Position numbers and translations under genes: made by a program. The notes under the pieces were generated by a model that did not search any database, was not told where the DNA came from, and was given only the letters and a program-made list of their open reading frames with translations. 64,000 nucleotides of DNA from Izhakiella capsodis. Lineage in GTDB: Bacteria; Pseudomonadota; Gammaproteobacteria; Enterobacterales; Enterobacteriaceae. The stretch covers positions 682,001 through 746,000 of the forward strand of contig NZ_FOVC01000001.1 in assembly GCF_900115045.1 (NCBI RefSeq). The letters are read 5' to 3'. Shown piece by piece: positions 45,391-53,756 of the stretch (within the stretch, counting starts at the first letter, position 1; each line of letters starts with the position of its first letter).

Positions 45391-45717
45391 TTATTTGCTG
45401 CCCCAACCGGCAACGACAATCAACATACCGCCCAGCGCTACCATGCCGCCAAGCCAGTCCCAATGGCTAAGTTTCACGCCATCAACCAACCGCAGCCAAA
45501 TTAAAGCCGTAACAACGTATACACCGCCGTAGGCGGCGTATACTCTTCCGCTCGCCGCAGGATGAAGCGTCAGCAGCCAGACAAACAGTGTAAGACTGGC
45601 CAATGCCGGTAATAAGAGCCAGCCACTGGCTCCTTTTTTGAGCCACAGCCAGGGAAGGAAACAGCCGGTAATTTCCGCCAGCGCCGTTAGAAAAAATAGC
45701 AGTGTGATTTTCACCAT
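45391..45717 (-). CDS. ynfA: YnfA-family inner membrane protein
   Basis: UPF0060 member of 108 residues, equal to E. coli YnfA, with four membrane spans (LLFFLTALAEITGCFLPWLWL; WLLLPALASLTLFVWLL; RVYAAYGGVYVVTALIWL; GGMVALGGMLIVV). It resembles small multidrug transporters. Its place beside ynfB matches E. coli. The start codon is ATG with an AGGAG-like run (GAGAGGTTAATGG) upstream. Confidence 0.93.
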   Translation of the reverse strand: MVKITLLFFLTALAEITGCFLPWLWLKKGASGWLLLPALASLTLFVWLLTLHPAASGRVYAAYGGVYVVTALIWLRLVDGVKLSHWDWLGGMVALGGMLIVVAGWGSK

Positions 45718-45816
45718 ACCATTAACCTCTCTCCTGTTTTAACCAATTGCTGGTAACATTGGGCTATAAAGGCCCAAATGATATACTATGCCGGTGCAAA
45801 CATAGGAATCAGTAAG

Positions 45817-46164
45817 ATGAATACTTCGGTGAAAGTTGTTATACCATTTTTAATGCTGCTAACCCTTTTTGCGGGCGTTCTTTCGCTCAGTCAGATGGCA
45901 AAGGCTGAGACTCAGCACATAATTCTGGACAGTAACGGTAACCCATTGATTCGTGAAGAAGCCCGCGAACAAAAAGAACAGTGGGATGCTACACGCAATC
46001 TGCGCAATAAAATTAACCAAAGGGTAGAAAAACAGTTCGATAAGGCGGCCAATGGCCTTGATAAACGCGAAGCTTGTGAAAGCAGCCTGAACGTCAACGC
46101 TTATTGGGAACCCAAAACCATGCGTTGTCTGGATCGTCGAACGGGTCGCCCCGTAACGCCCTGA
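45817..46164 (+). CDS. ynfB: DUF1283 periplasmic protein
   Basis: A 115-residue exported protein: signal peptide (VVIPFLMLLTLFAGVLSLSQMAKAE), then EQWDATRNLRNKINQRVEKQFDKA and NAYWEPKTMRCLDRRTGRPVTP, which match E. coli YnfB. Two Cys (EACESSLN, MRCLDRR) probably form a disulfide. The function is unknown. The ATG at 45817 gives the family start with AGGA upstream; the open frame extends 13 codons further. It is divergent from ynfA, as in E. coli. Confidence 0.92.
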   Translation: MNTSVKVVIPFLMLLTLFAGVLSLSQMAKAETQHIILDSNGNPLIREEAREQKEQWDATRNLRNKINQRVEKQFDKAANGLDKREACESSLNVNAYWEPKTMRCLDRRTGRPVTP

Positions 46165-46233
46165 AGTTGCATAAAACGAACAGTTTTATGAAACTAATGT
46201 CAGTCAGGGTCTTTTTACTAAAGGATGAGAACA

Positions 46234-46530
46234 ATGAGAAAGAACACATTATTATTGACCGGCCTATTGATAGCTGCCCCTCTGTTTGCGCAGGCTTCCT
46301 GCGAATCTTTAAAAAATGAAATTTCCCAAAAAATCATTAAAAACGGCGTGCCGGAAAATGACTTCACTCTTGATATAGTGCCAAATGATCAGGCCGATCG
46401 GGCCGGTGGTCAGGTCGTCGGACACTGTGATAATGACACGCAAAAAATCGTTTATAAACGAAACAATAGTGAAAGGGGCTCCAGCGTTCCGGCTAATGCC
46501 GGCACCAGTCAGGACTCTCCTGCACAATAA
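46234..46530 (+). CDS. ynfD: DUF1161 periplasmic protein
   Basis: A 98-residue exported protein: signal peptide ending AQA, then SCESLKNEISQKIIKNGVPE and FTLDIVPNDQADRAGGQVVGHC, which match E. coli YnfD. The two Cys likely pair. The function is unknown. AAAGG lies 9 bases before the ATG at 46234; the earlier ATG at 46225 has none at the right distance. In E. coli speG and ynfC lie between ynfB and ynfD, but here the two are adjacent. Confidence 0.9.
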   Translation: MRKNTLLLTGLLIAAPLFAQASCESLKNEISQKIIKNGVPENDFTLDIVPNDQADRAGGQVVGHCDNDTQKIVYKRNNSERGSSVPANAGTSQDSPAQ

Positions 46531-46535
46531 CATCC

Positions 46536-46555
46536 GGGGACGTTTTAACGTCCCC
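46536..46555 (+). terminator. Hairpin downstream of ynfD
   Basis: GGGGACGTT (46536-46544) and AACGTCCCC (46547-46555) form a perfect stem with a 2-base loop. The following ACTCATTT is only weakly U-rich, so termination is likely but not certain. It ends 25 bases after the stop. Confidence 0.6.
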
Positions 46556-46562
46556 ACTCATT

Positions 46563-46692
46563 TCAGGCAATTTTCTGGCTGTATAGCATTCTTGCAAGCA
46601 GTATACAGACCACGGCAAACAACGTTGTGAAAGAAACGTCCAGTGAGGTGAACTGACTACCTACAGCGTGACCAGTTGCAGGACATCGACGA
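46563..46692 (-). pseudogene. Tail of a lost transporter (last membrane span)
   Basis: The minus-strand frame ending at 46563 reads ATGHAVGSQFTSLD, then the hydrophobic VSFTTLFAVVCILLARML and YSQKIA before the stop. This is the form of the last span and tail of an MFS or similar permease. There is no start codon with a ribosome binding site and the sense part begins around 46682. It is therefore a 3-prime fragment of a gene otherwise deleted. The parent family is not certain. Confidence 0.5.
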
Positions 46693-46693
46693 C

Positions 46694-47014
46694 TTAAAAT
46701 GCTCGCTGCGCGGGCGATATCATTTGCTGAACGGGATCATGAAAGTCAGGAAGACGTTGCAACAGATTATAATTCAGCATCACTATCGTCATTGCTTTGT
46801 TAATTGCCATATTTGAAAAGATGTCAATTTCATTTGAATGATCACAAACCAACACTCGCTGATGAAGATAGTCCGGAAGATCATCTGTAAAACTCGGGTA
46901 TTTTGTGTGCCATCCATTAATCCCTTCAGGTTCTAAAAAATCCCAGATCGGAGATTTTAGCAGCTCCGGCGTTGAATCCGATTCGCGCTTTACTTTATCC
47001 GGTACGGAAACGCA
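46694..47014 (-). pseudogene. Orphan reading frame without a start codon (106 codons)
   Basis: The minus strand is open from 47014 to the TAA at 46694 and reads like a real protein: KSPIWDFLEPEGINGWHT, YPSFTDDLPDYLHQRVLV, CDHSNEIDIFSN, MLNYNLLQRLPDF and HDPVQQMISPAQRAF. There is no in-frame ATG or GTG near the beginning; an ATG (MRFRTG) lies in another frame just upstream, so a one-base shift may have cut off the start. Composition (Trp, Asp, Leu, Tyr) suggests a small cytosolic protein, perhaps an immunity protein, but no family is recognised. Confidence 0.5.
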
Positions 47015-47185
47015 TTAAATTCAGGATGCATGTGCATGCTGATTTACTTGTTGGAATCGCTGCTATTACCCGGCCTGATAAGTGAAAACTTGGTTTAGTG
47101 CTTCTTACAGCATGCCGAGTTTTGGAGGGCACCTGTAAAAATCGTTTATCCGATGTCGCTTCATCAACTGCGATTTATGTTTAAA

Positions 47186-47223
47186 GGGGTTCTATGCCGG
47201 AACCGCCGAAATTTCTGTTACCC
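47186..47223. repeat. Tn3-type terminal inverted repeat
   Basis: The outer end begins GGGGTTCTATGCCGGAACCG at 47186 and continues for about 38 bases to CTGTTACCC. Tn3-family repeats are 38 bases long and begin GGGG, and the tnpA stop codon lies inside, as is usual. The partner repeat is absent. Confidence 0.65.
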
Positions 47224-48145
47224 CAGTTTCAGACCAGCAATCAGTGCATCCAGGTCCATGATTTCATTGCTACTATGAAAGATATAATGCCCGCTCAACA
47301 AAATGTGCTGCCAGGCTTCCGGTGATATCCTGGCCAAAGCCTCAATTCCCTTGGCATTGCCTTCCGCTTCCAGTCGTTCCAGTAATTGCAACAGGATTGC
47401 AGAGTTGTAACGAACGATTGCGTTGGAGATCAACCGCCCGCACTGGTTACTGATTTCCGTTTCAAGATCATTTTTCCCGCTCAACTCTTTCTTTCCGCCA
47501 ATTTTGGAGACTGCCGCGCGTAGCTGGTTATAAGATTTAATCCGGTTCTGGGAGCGCCGGATATTGCGTTCCAGTTGCGGATCACGCAGATACTTCAGTG
47601 TGTAAATGCTGCGAACCAGCCGGTCATATTCAAATATAGCCTGTCTTGTCGGATTGGTTGTTGTGTACGTACATAGCTTGCATATCAGCGTTCCCTGCGT
47701 CATCTCCTTCAGTCCCAACGTAGCGACAATACGATCGACATTATTTTTTTGCGGATGATAAGGTCCTGATTAATCTGCTCAACGGGCTGAATCAGCCATT
47801 TTTTATAGGCCGATCGCTCCCAGGTAAAATACAGCTTCTTCAACTGCTTATTCAGGTCGGTGAAATGCGGTTCAGAGCGAACCCCAAACCAGTGCAGGAT
47901 CGCAAAGTTGGCTTTATTGATGCTGTGCATGTCTCCGGTAATGGCTGTGGGTTTCATTACTGAGGTGTTGCGGTACCAGATATCAAAGACATGATGGCCT
48001 TCGTACTCGTTTGTGCCTATCAGATGACCGTTGATCGGGATGTGGTTACACAGCAGCGTGTAGGCGACCATGTCTTTACCGCGTCCAAAATATTTACATG
48101 AATATCTGGTTCCTCCTGGTTAAACCGATACAAGGAAAATGGGCC
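47218..48145 (-). pseudogene. tnpA: Tn3-family transposase, 3-prime fragment with frameshifts
   Basis: The C-terminal DDE domain is plain: LIGTNEYEGHHVFDIWYRNTS, then EISNQCGRLISNAIVRYNSAIL, ARISPEAWQHILLSGHY and LDALIAGLKLG. The reading frame breaks at a run of seven A/T bases near 47743-47749: eight would give KKNNVDRIVATLGLKEM. A second shift near 48085-48105 joins YRFNQEEPDIH to KYFGRGKDMVAYT. Everything before about residue 650 of a normal 1000-residue TnpA is missing. The mutations make it inactive. Confidence 0.88.
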
Positions 48146-48310
48146 AGTGCGTCAGTCACTCTCAGCGATTGAGACAGTTAGACAATGATAAATTTGACGC
48201 ATTCGTTCTAAGGAGTGGCCTGATTGGAGTAAAGCTGCGTCCGGAACTTTTATCAGCTCATCAAAACACGCCATCACAGGGCCTGTCTACAAACAATACC
48301 AGACGCCGTA

Positions 48311-48332
48311 GCGGACAGGGACGTCCGCTTTT
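48311..48332 (+). terminator. Orphan intrinsic terminator
   Basis: GCGGAC (48311-48316), a 6-base loop and GTCCGC (48323-48328) are followed by TTTT. On the plus strand it terminates nothing recognisable upstream, so it probably belonged to a lost gene. The flanking 48146-48310 holds no supported gene; a 38-codon minus-strand frame there reads MACFDELIKVPDAALLQS but has no matches I know. Confidence 0.45.
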
Positions 48333-48338
48333 CAATCA

Positions 48339-48992
48339 TTACATGCCACAAAGATAATCCGCCAACGCGCGTTTTTCAGGCCTTGGTAAATAGGGTATTT
48401 CACCCAGCAACGGTGCGGAAAGTTTCTCACTCAGCACGTCGATAATTTCAGCGTAGTGCGCCAATCCTGGATTGATACGATTAGCTACCCAGCCTACTAA
48501 CGGCAAACCATCCGCCAGAATGGCCTGAGAGGTCAACAGCGCATGGCTAATACATCCGCTCTGAATGCCAACCACCATAATTACTGGCAGCTGTTCCTGT
48601 ACCACCCACTCCGAAAGCGGACGCAGATCGCTTAACAAATTACGCCAACCGCCGGTACCCTCAATAATAACCGTATCAGCCTGTGATGAAAGCGCGGCCA
48701 GTCCCTCACTCAGTGCAGCGTAGTTAACCGGCGCGCCGCGCTGTGCGCTAACTTCATCATCCTCGTAAGCCAGTGGGTTAATTGCTTCATAGGTTGTCTT
48801 CAGCGTTGAAGCAGTCTGAAGAACCAGTGCGTCAGGGTTACGTAAACCCTCGGGTGTTTGCAAACTATTACGACCAATAGGCTTATACCCCACAACTCGC
48901 TTACCCTGAGAGGAGAGCTTTTGCATAAGTGCACAGCAAGTAACGGTTTTACCAATCGCGCTGTCAGTCCCCGTTACAAATACCCTTTTCAT
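48339..48992 (-). CDS. bioD2: Dethiobiotin synthase paralogue BioD2
   Basis: An ATP-dependent dethiobiotin synthetase of 217 residues, matching the BioD2 (YnfK) paralogue that sits next to mlc in E. coli. The P-loop is GTDSAIGKT and the substrate Lys-Ile region is GYKPIG; EGTGGW is the second ATP/DAPA motif. BioD makes dethiobiotin from 7,8-diaminopelargonate; BioD2 has a redundant or unknown role. It is 14 residues shorter than E. coli BioD2, with no missing motif. Confidence 0.93.
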   Translation of the reverse strand: MKRVFVTGTDSAIGKTVTCCALMQKLSSQGKRVVGYKPIGRNSLQTPEGLRNPDALVLQTASTLKTTYEAINPLAYEDDEVSAQRGAPVNYAALSEGLAALSSQADTVIIEGTGGWRNLLSDLRPLSEWVVQEQLPVIMVVGIQSGCISHALLTSQAILADGLPLVGWVANRINPGLAHYAEIIDVLSEKLSAPLLGEIPYLPRPEKRALADYLCGM

Positions 48993-49106
48993 CCTCGTTC
49001 CCCCGAATGCCCCACCCCTATGTAAACCGGCTAACCGGTCAGATGAAAATTATAAGCAAAATAGAAGTAATGCAGATTGCGTTAGCGCAATGTTAACGTG
49101 GAAAAC

Positions 49107-50324
49107 TCAGCCTTGTAATAACTGTATTAGCAGCGAACCTTCAAATAATGCATCTTTAATCAGAGCAGCGCCGGGTAACGTCCCCCGACCTGTAATCTGC
49201 GATGCTTCAAGAATCAACTTTGCGCTGTAAGCCGGTAACGACTGCTGCATGATTGCGTCGCTGATTACCGGATAAAGTAATGAAGAGACCTGATTGAGTG
49301 GTGAACCAATTAGTATTTTTTGTGGATGAAAAATATTCACCATAATCGCCAGCAGTCGACCTACACTTTCTCCAGCGTCAAGAATCAACGCCTGAGTTAG
49401 CAAATCGTTATTTTTCGCCGCATGGCATAGCGCGTCTAAGTTTAACGGTTGAAGATGTAGCGAGGAAGAGGGATCGCGCGCCATGCCTTCAGCGGCACGC
49501 TCCAGCAAATTGGGGATACTGACCAGAGTCTCAAGGCAGCCGCGATTGCCGCAATAGCACTGATGGCCCTGCGGCATGATCTGCGTATGACCGATCTCCG
49601 CCAGGGAAGAGGTGCCACGATGGAGAATACGCCCATCGGTTATAATACCGACACCGACATTATCGTCGATTACCAGATGGATGACATCACGTGCACCACG
49701 CGCAGCACCAAACAGGGCTTCGGCCAGCGTCCAGCCATAAATCTCGTGTGCCAGATAAACCGGCAGCCCCATCCGGGCGGTTAAAAAAGGGCCCAGAGCC
49801 AGATCCTTAACCTTGTAAAACGGCATCCGATGAATTACCCCGAGGCGGCCGTTAACCATACCGGGAGCGGTAATGGCAATCGCCATCAGTCGCTCCAGCT
49901 TGTCCTGGTTGCGGAAAAAAAAGGCATCGATTTGCTCGGCGATTAGAAACTGCAGCGGGCGAACATCATCAAGCACCAGCGGCTGAATTTCTTCAATGAT
50001 GCATCGACTACTGAGGTCACGTAACGCAAGAATTATTTCACCATTACCGATACGTAAAGCCAGATAGTGCCAGTTACCTGTATCAAGAACCAATCCGGTC
50101 GCCGGGCGTCCCCGACTGGAGATTTCCTGAAATTCGGTTTCCTTAACTAATTCCGCATCAACTAATTCACGCACGATTTTAGTAATGCTTGCGGGTGCCA
50201 GCTGGGCCTTTTTTGACAGCTCAATGCGGGATATTGGTCCGTATTGGTCGATGAGGCGATAAACCACCCCAGCGTTAATTTTTTTTATTTGATCGATATG
50301 ACCCGGTTTATTATCCTCCAACAC
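49107..50324 (-). CDS. mlc: ROK-family repressor Mlc (DgsA)
   Basis: Mlc represses ptsG, ptsHI and malT and is pulled off DNA by unphosphorylated EIICB-Glc. The N-terminal HTH is IDQYGPISRIELSKKAQLAPASITKIVRELV. The ROK zinc site is GHQCYCGNRGCLE, and the sugar-kinase-like core follows. The length of 405 compares with 406 in E. coli. It lies between bioD2 and ynfL, the E. coli arrangement. NagC would be similar but its neighbours are nag genes. Confidence 0.95.
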   Translation of the reverse strand: MLEDNKPGHIDQIKKINAGVVYRLIDQYGPISRIELSKKAQLAPASITKIVRELVDAELVKETEFQEISSRGRPATGLVLDTGNWHYLALRIGNGEIILALRDLSSRCIIEEIQPLVLDDVRPLQFLIAEQIDAFFFRNQDKLERLMAIAITAPGMVNGRLGVIHRMPFYKVKDLALGPFLTARMGLPVYLAHEIYGWTLAEALFGAARGARDVIHLVIDDNVGVGIITDGRILHRGTSSLAEIGHTQIMPQGHQCYCGNRGCLETLVSIPNLLERAAEGMARDPSSSLHLQPLNLDALCHAAKNNDLLTQALILDAGESVGRLLAIMVNIFHPQKILIGSPLNQVSSLLYPVISDAIMQQSLPAYSAKLILEASQITGRGTLPGAALIKDALFEGSLLIQLLQG

Positions 50325-50423
50325 GTGTTACGCTCCGGTTATTTCCGCGCTTAAAAAAGCTGTTCTGCATGGTGAAATAGTTATATTTTTTCGTCAACTA
50401 ATTGATTGGTTTTGTGATTTACT

Positions 50424-51317
50424 TCACAAATCCCCCCCTGTCAGCAAAGCAATCATCTGCGCCATTGGCGCCCGCAACTCTCGTTGACGCGACCACACCA
50501 GCCACACTTCAGATAATGCATCGACTTCCCGTAAGTTTTTCCATATCACCTCCGGCGGTGAAACGCGTTGAAAGGAAGCTGGCAAAATAGAAACTCCCAA
50601 ACCAGCGGCGACCAGACCCATGATCGTCATCGCTTCACCCACTTCCTGCGTAATACTGGGTGTCGCCTGATAACGATTCATCAACGCCAGAATTTCACTG
50701 TAAAGTGCAGTTCCTACATGGGGATCGAAGAACACAAATGGTTCGCTTGCCAGGTCACTCACGGACAGATCTGCCTCAGACGCCAACGGATGATCGTGGT
50801 GCAATAACGCGCATAAAGGTTCGCACATCAGCAAACGCCACGTCAAAGAATCAGGCAGCTCGGTATTGCGCATTACACCAAGATCGAGGCTACCGGCGAT
50901 TATGGGATCCAGTTGCTGCCGGGTATTCAGCTCCTGCATTTGCAAATGAACATCAGGATACTGGTTACAGAAGTGGGATAGTGCCTCAGAAACTCGTGTA
51001 ATAAACGGGGACGAAGAAGTGAAACCAATGCACAGCTCACCAACAGTACCGGCATGCAAACGTGAAGCTTTTTCCGTCGCCCGATCGACGTTGGCCAGAA
51101 TCTGCCGACAGTCCAGTAAAAACTGTTCTCCTGCTGGTGTTAGTTCGACACGTCGGTTAGTACGGACCAGAAGTCGGGCATTTATCTGTTTCTCCAGCGC
51201 CTGGATTTGCTGACTAAGCGGTGGCTGAGAAATGTTAAGACGCTGGGCTGCGCGACCAAAGTGAAGCTCTTCAGCTACGGCGATGAAATAACGTAAATGG
51301 CGCAGTTCGATATGCAT
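50424..51317 (-). CDS. ynfL: LysR-family regulator YnfL
   Basis: A 297-residue LysR protein: HTH RHLRYFIAVAEELHFGRAAQRLNISQPPLSQQ and a substrate domain of the BenM/CatM type (LCIGFTSSSPFITRVSEAL). It is divergent from ynfM, as in E. coli, with 95 bases between the starts, so it probably controls ynfM and itself. The inducer is unknown. Confidence 0.92.
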   Translation of the reverse strand: MHIELRHLRYFIAVAEELHFGRAAQRLNISQPPLSQQIQALEKQINARLLVRTNRRVELTPAGEQFLLDCRQILANVDRATEKASRLHAGTVGELCIGFTSSSPFITRVSEALSHFCNQYPDVHLQMQELNTRQQLDPIIAGSLDLGVMRNTELPDSLTWRLLMCEPLCALLHHDHPLASEADLSVSDLASEPFVFFDPHVGTALYSEILALMNRYQATPSITQEVGEAMTIMGLVAAGLGVSILPASFQRVSPPEVIWKNLREVDALSEVWLVWSRQRELRAPMAQMIALLTGGDL

Positions 51318-51412
51318 AAAATATTATTTAAGATGATTAATATATTAGACATAATATACGCTGCTCCTTATGCTTCAAAGCAGTACCGTCCTAACGTTGC
51401 AAAGGATCAATC

Positions 51413-52678
51413 GTGAGCCGTATCTCCGCGTCATCCACATCAACACGTGATCAGCCAGATCAACACTCTACGAGCACTCCAGATCGGCATCGTTCAGCCC
51501 AATACATTAAACGCGGTACTCCCCAATTCATTCGGGTCACTCTGGCGTTATTCTCTGCGGGTCTGGCGACCTTTGCGCTGCTCTATTGTGTTCAGCCTGT
51601 TTTGCCCCTTTTATCAAAAGAGTTTGGCGTATCGCCAGCTGCCAGTAGCCTGTCGCTGTCAGTATCAACGGCACTGCTGGCCTTGGGCTTACTGATCACC
51701 GGCCCACTTTCTGATGCGATCGGGCGAAAATCGGTAATGGTGACGGCCCTGATGCTGGCTTCGTTATGCACGCTGTTATCAGCAACCATGACAAGCTGGC
51801 ACGGTATCCTGCTAATGCGTGCATTAACCGGATTGGCACTCAGCGGGGTTGCGGCGGTCGGTATGACCTATCTCAGTGAGGAGATTCATCCCAGCGTTAT
51901 TCCCTTTAGCATGGGGCTTTACATTAGCGGTAACTCGATTGGCGGCATGAGCGGAAGGCTGCTCAGCGGGGTGATCGCTGACTTTTTTTCCTGGCGGATT
52001 GCTATTGCCACTATCGGCTGTTTTTCACTGGCTGCCGCGCTCATGTTCTGGAAAATACTACCGCCATCACGTCATTTCCGCCCATCCTCTTTGCGCCCCA
52101 AAAATCTGCTAATAAATTTTCATCTGCACTGGCACGATCGCGGGTTACCGCTGCTGTTCGCAGAGGGTTTCTTACTAATGGGTTCGTTCGTCACGCTGTT
52201 CAACTATATCGGCTACCGGCTTGTCAACCCGCCGTGGTCACTCAATCAAGCGATTGTCGGTCTGCTGTCTATCGTCTATCTGACGGGAACATGGAGCTCG
52301 CCGAAAGCCGGTACCATGACAACGCGATTTGGGCGCAGCGCGGTGATGCTATTTTCTACCGCTGTGATGTTGTCGGGACTATTGCTTACAGCTTTCAGTT
52401 CGCTGTGGATAATTCTGCCAGGTATGATGTTATTTACCGCAGGCTTTTTCGCCGCCCACTCGGTCGCCAGCGGCTGGATCGGTCCACGGGCGCGACGGGC
52501 AAAAGGCCAGGCCTCTTCACTTTATTTGTTCAGCTATTATCTCGGCTCCAGCATAGCTGGCACGGCCGGCGGTTTATTCTGGCATAACTTTGGTTGGCCG
52601 GGTATCACACTGTTTATTGGCTCGCTGTTAGTGATTGCTCTGCTGATTGGTCTACAACTGAGAAAAAGGGCCGTCTGA
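51413..52678 (+). CDS. ynfM: MFS transporter YnfM
   Basis: A 421-residue transporter. After a 35-residue polar N-terminus the match to E. coli YnfM is nearly complete (KRGTPQFIRVTLALFSAGLATF; LTGTWSSPKAGTMTTRFGRS-like block; SSLYLFSYYLGSSIAGT). Twelve spans are predicted; the loop motif GPLSDAIGRKSVMV is standard. The substrate is unknown, with reports of arabinose efflux for homologues. The start is GTG at 51413 (MSRISASS), after AAAGGA. Confidence 0.95.
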   Translation: MSRISASSTSTRDQPDQHSTSTPDRHRSAQYIKRGTPQFIRVTLALFSAGLATFALLYCVQPVLPLLSKEFGVSPAASSLSLSVSTALLALGLLITGPLSDAIGRKSVMVTALMLASLCTLLSATMTSWHGILLMRALTGLALSGVAAVGMTYLSEEIHPSVIPFSMGLYISGNSIGGMSGRLLSGVIADFFSWRIAIATIGCFSLAAALMFWKILPPSRHFRPSSLRPKNLLINFHLHWHDRGLPLLFAEGFLLMGSFVTLFNYIGYRLVNPPWSLNQAIVGLLSIVYLTGTWSSPKAGTMTTRFGRSAVMLFSTAVMLSGLLLTAFSSLWIILPGMMLFTAGFFAAHSVASGWIGPRARRAKGQASSLYLFSYYLGSSIAGTAGGLFWHNFGWPGITLFIGSLLVIALLIGLQLRKRAV

Positions 52679-52760
52679 CCAGACCATCAGGAATGATTTT
52701 TCCTGACGGAAGTTTTGTCCACTAGCGTAGAAATACGGGTAATTTCATTCGACAATGACA

Positions 52761-52776
52761 GGATGTTGTAACTAAA
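52761..52776 (+). promoter_or_regulatory. ter: Ter replication-termination site upstream of tus
   Basis: AGGATGTTGTAACTAA matches the Tus-binding consensus AGNATGTTGTAACTAA at every defined base, including the G whose partner C is flipped into the Tus pocket when a fork arrives from the blocking side. It lies 12 bases before the tus start codon, where E. coli has TerB. Tus bound here both arrests forks and represses tus. Confidence 0.92.
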
Positions 52777-52787
52777 TCGGAGGGTTG

Positions 52788-53714
52788 ATGTCACGTTATC
52801 AGGCCATCGGGCAACTTCATCAGACCGTTAAAGAACTCGAACTTAAGCTTAGGGAGTTACAACACCCGTTAAAGCAGTTACCCCTGTTGGCGGGTCGGGT
52901 GTTCGTTCTTCCTGACGTTACCCGGGGTAAGGAGCACGACCCTCGCCCACAAATTACGGTCACCCAGTTGCAAGCTGAAGAAGCGCGGGCGCAAGCGCTA
53001 CATCATTTCGGTCTGCTTTTTATGCAGCAACAATCGACGCAGCGCAGCACTAAATCTGCCGTCAGGCTTCCTGGCGCGATTTGTCTGGAGGCGACTGATT
53101 CCGTTGCAGAAAACTTGCGTAATCGGGTTTTACATATTAACCAGCTCAAACGTCGGATGGAGCAGATCATTACCGTTGATTCTGGCGTCGCGTCGGAAGA
53201 GCGTTTTGCCTTTGTCCACCAGCAGCTACCTGGCCTGATCACCCTCAATGTCTACCGAACCATTACGCTCCTCGATGCACCAGACAGCGTACGTTTTGGC
53301 TGGGCAAATAAACAGATTATAAAAAAGGTGAGTTGCGGCGAATTAATACAAAAGCTGATGATAAGCCTGGAAAGTGGGCGAAGCGCTGCGGGCTGGAGCC
53401 GCGAAAAATGGGCAGAAAATTTGCAGCAGGAGATAGCCATACTCGAAGCTCTGCCGCAGGATGCTAAGCTAAAGATACGCCGACCGGTGAAAGTGCAGCC
53501 GATAGCCCGCATCTGGCAAGCGGATAAGCAAAAGCAAACTCAGCTGGCCTGCCCTTCCCCGCTGATTATCATCTGTCACGATGCCAGCCAGCTACCAACA
53601 CTTGGTGAGCTAACTGATTATGATGAAAACGCCATAAATCACCGATATAAGCCTGAGGCTCAGGCCTTGTGGCCGCTGATCCCCCGTCTGCATTTATTTG
53701 TTGAACGTTCATAG
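52788..53714 (+). CDS. tus: Terminus site-binding protein Tus
   Basis: Tus binds Ter sites and stops the DnaB helicase from one side only. The 308 residues match E. coli Tus (309) across the length: STKSAVRLPGAICLE, LPGLITLNVYRTITLL, VRFGWANKQIIKK, LKIRRPVKVQPIARIW and HRYKPEAQALWPLIPRLHLF. The start is the ATG at 52788, just after GGAGG and a TTG. A consensus Ter site lies in the promoter region, so the gene is autoregulated. Confidence 0.96.
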   Translation: MSRYQAIGQLHQTVKELELKLRELQHPLKQLPLLAGRVFVLPDVTRGKEHDPRPQITVTQLQAEEARAQALHHFGLLFMQQQSTQRSTKSAVRLPGAICLEATDSVAENLRNRVLHINQLKRRMEQIITVDSGVASEERFAFVHQQLPGLITLNVYRTITLLDAPDSVRFGWANKQIIKKVSCGELIQKLMISLESGRSAAGWSREKWAENLQQEIAILEALPQDAKLKIRRPVKVQPIARIWQADKQKQTQLACPSPLIIICHDASQLPTLGELTDYDENAINHRYKPEAQALWPLIPRLHLFVERS

Positions 53715-53718
53715 TAAA

Positions 53719-53739
53719 AAACCGGGCCTGGCCCGGTTT
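53719..53739. terminator. Bidirectional terminator between tus and fumC
   Basis: AAACCGGGC (53719-53727) and GCCCGGTTT (53731-53739) pair perfectly around CTG, with A- and T-runs on the two sides, between the convergent tus and fumC genes. Confidence 0.85.
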
Positions 53740-53756
53740 AACCAGCATGAAAAGAC

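Larger units (their letters stand above)
47186..48145 (-). mobile_element. Truncated Tn3-family transposon remnant
   Basis: One end is defined by a GGGG-starting terminal repeat at 47186-47223, with tnpA reading out to it. The other end is lost near 48145, beyond which no transposon sequence was recognised. About 930 bases of the transposase 3-prime part remain, with two frameshifts, so it cannot move. No resolvase or cargo gene is seen, and no target duplication can be found because one end is missing. Confidence 0.8.

Noticed and set aside
48139..48357. A 72-codon plus-strand frame
   Set aside because: It spans the transposon scar and an intrinsic terminator and overlaps the bioD2 end.
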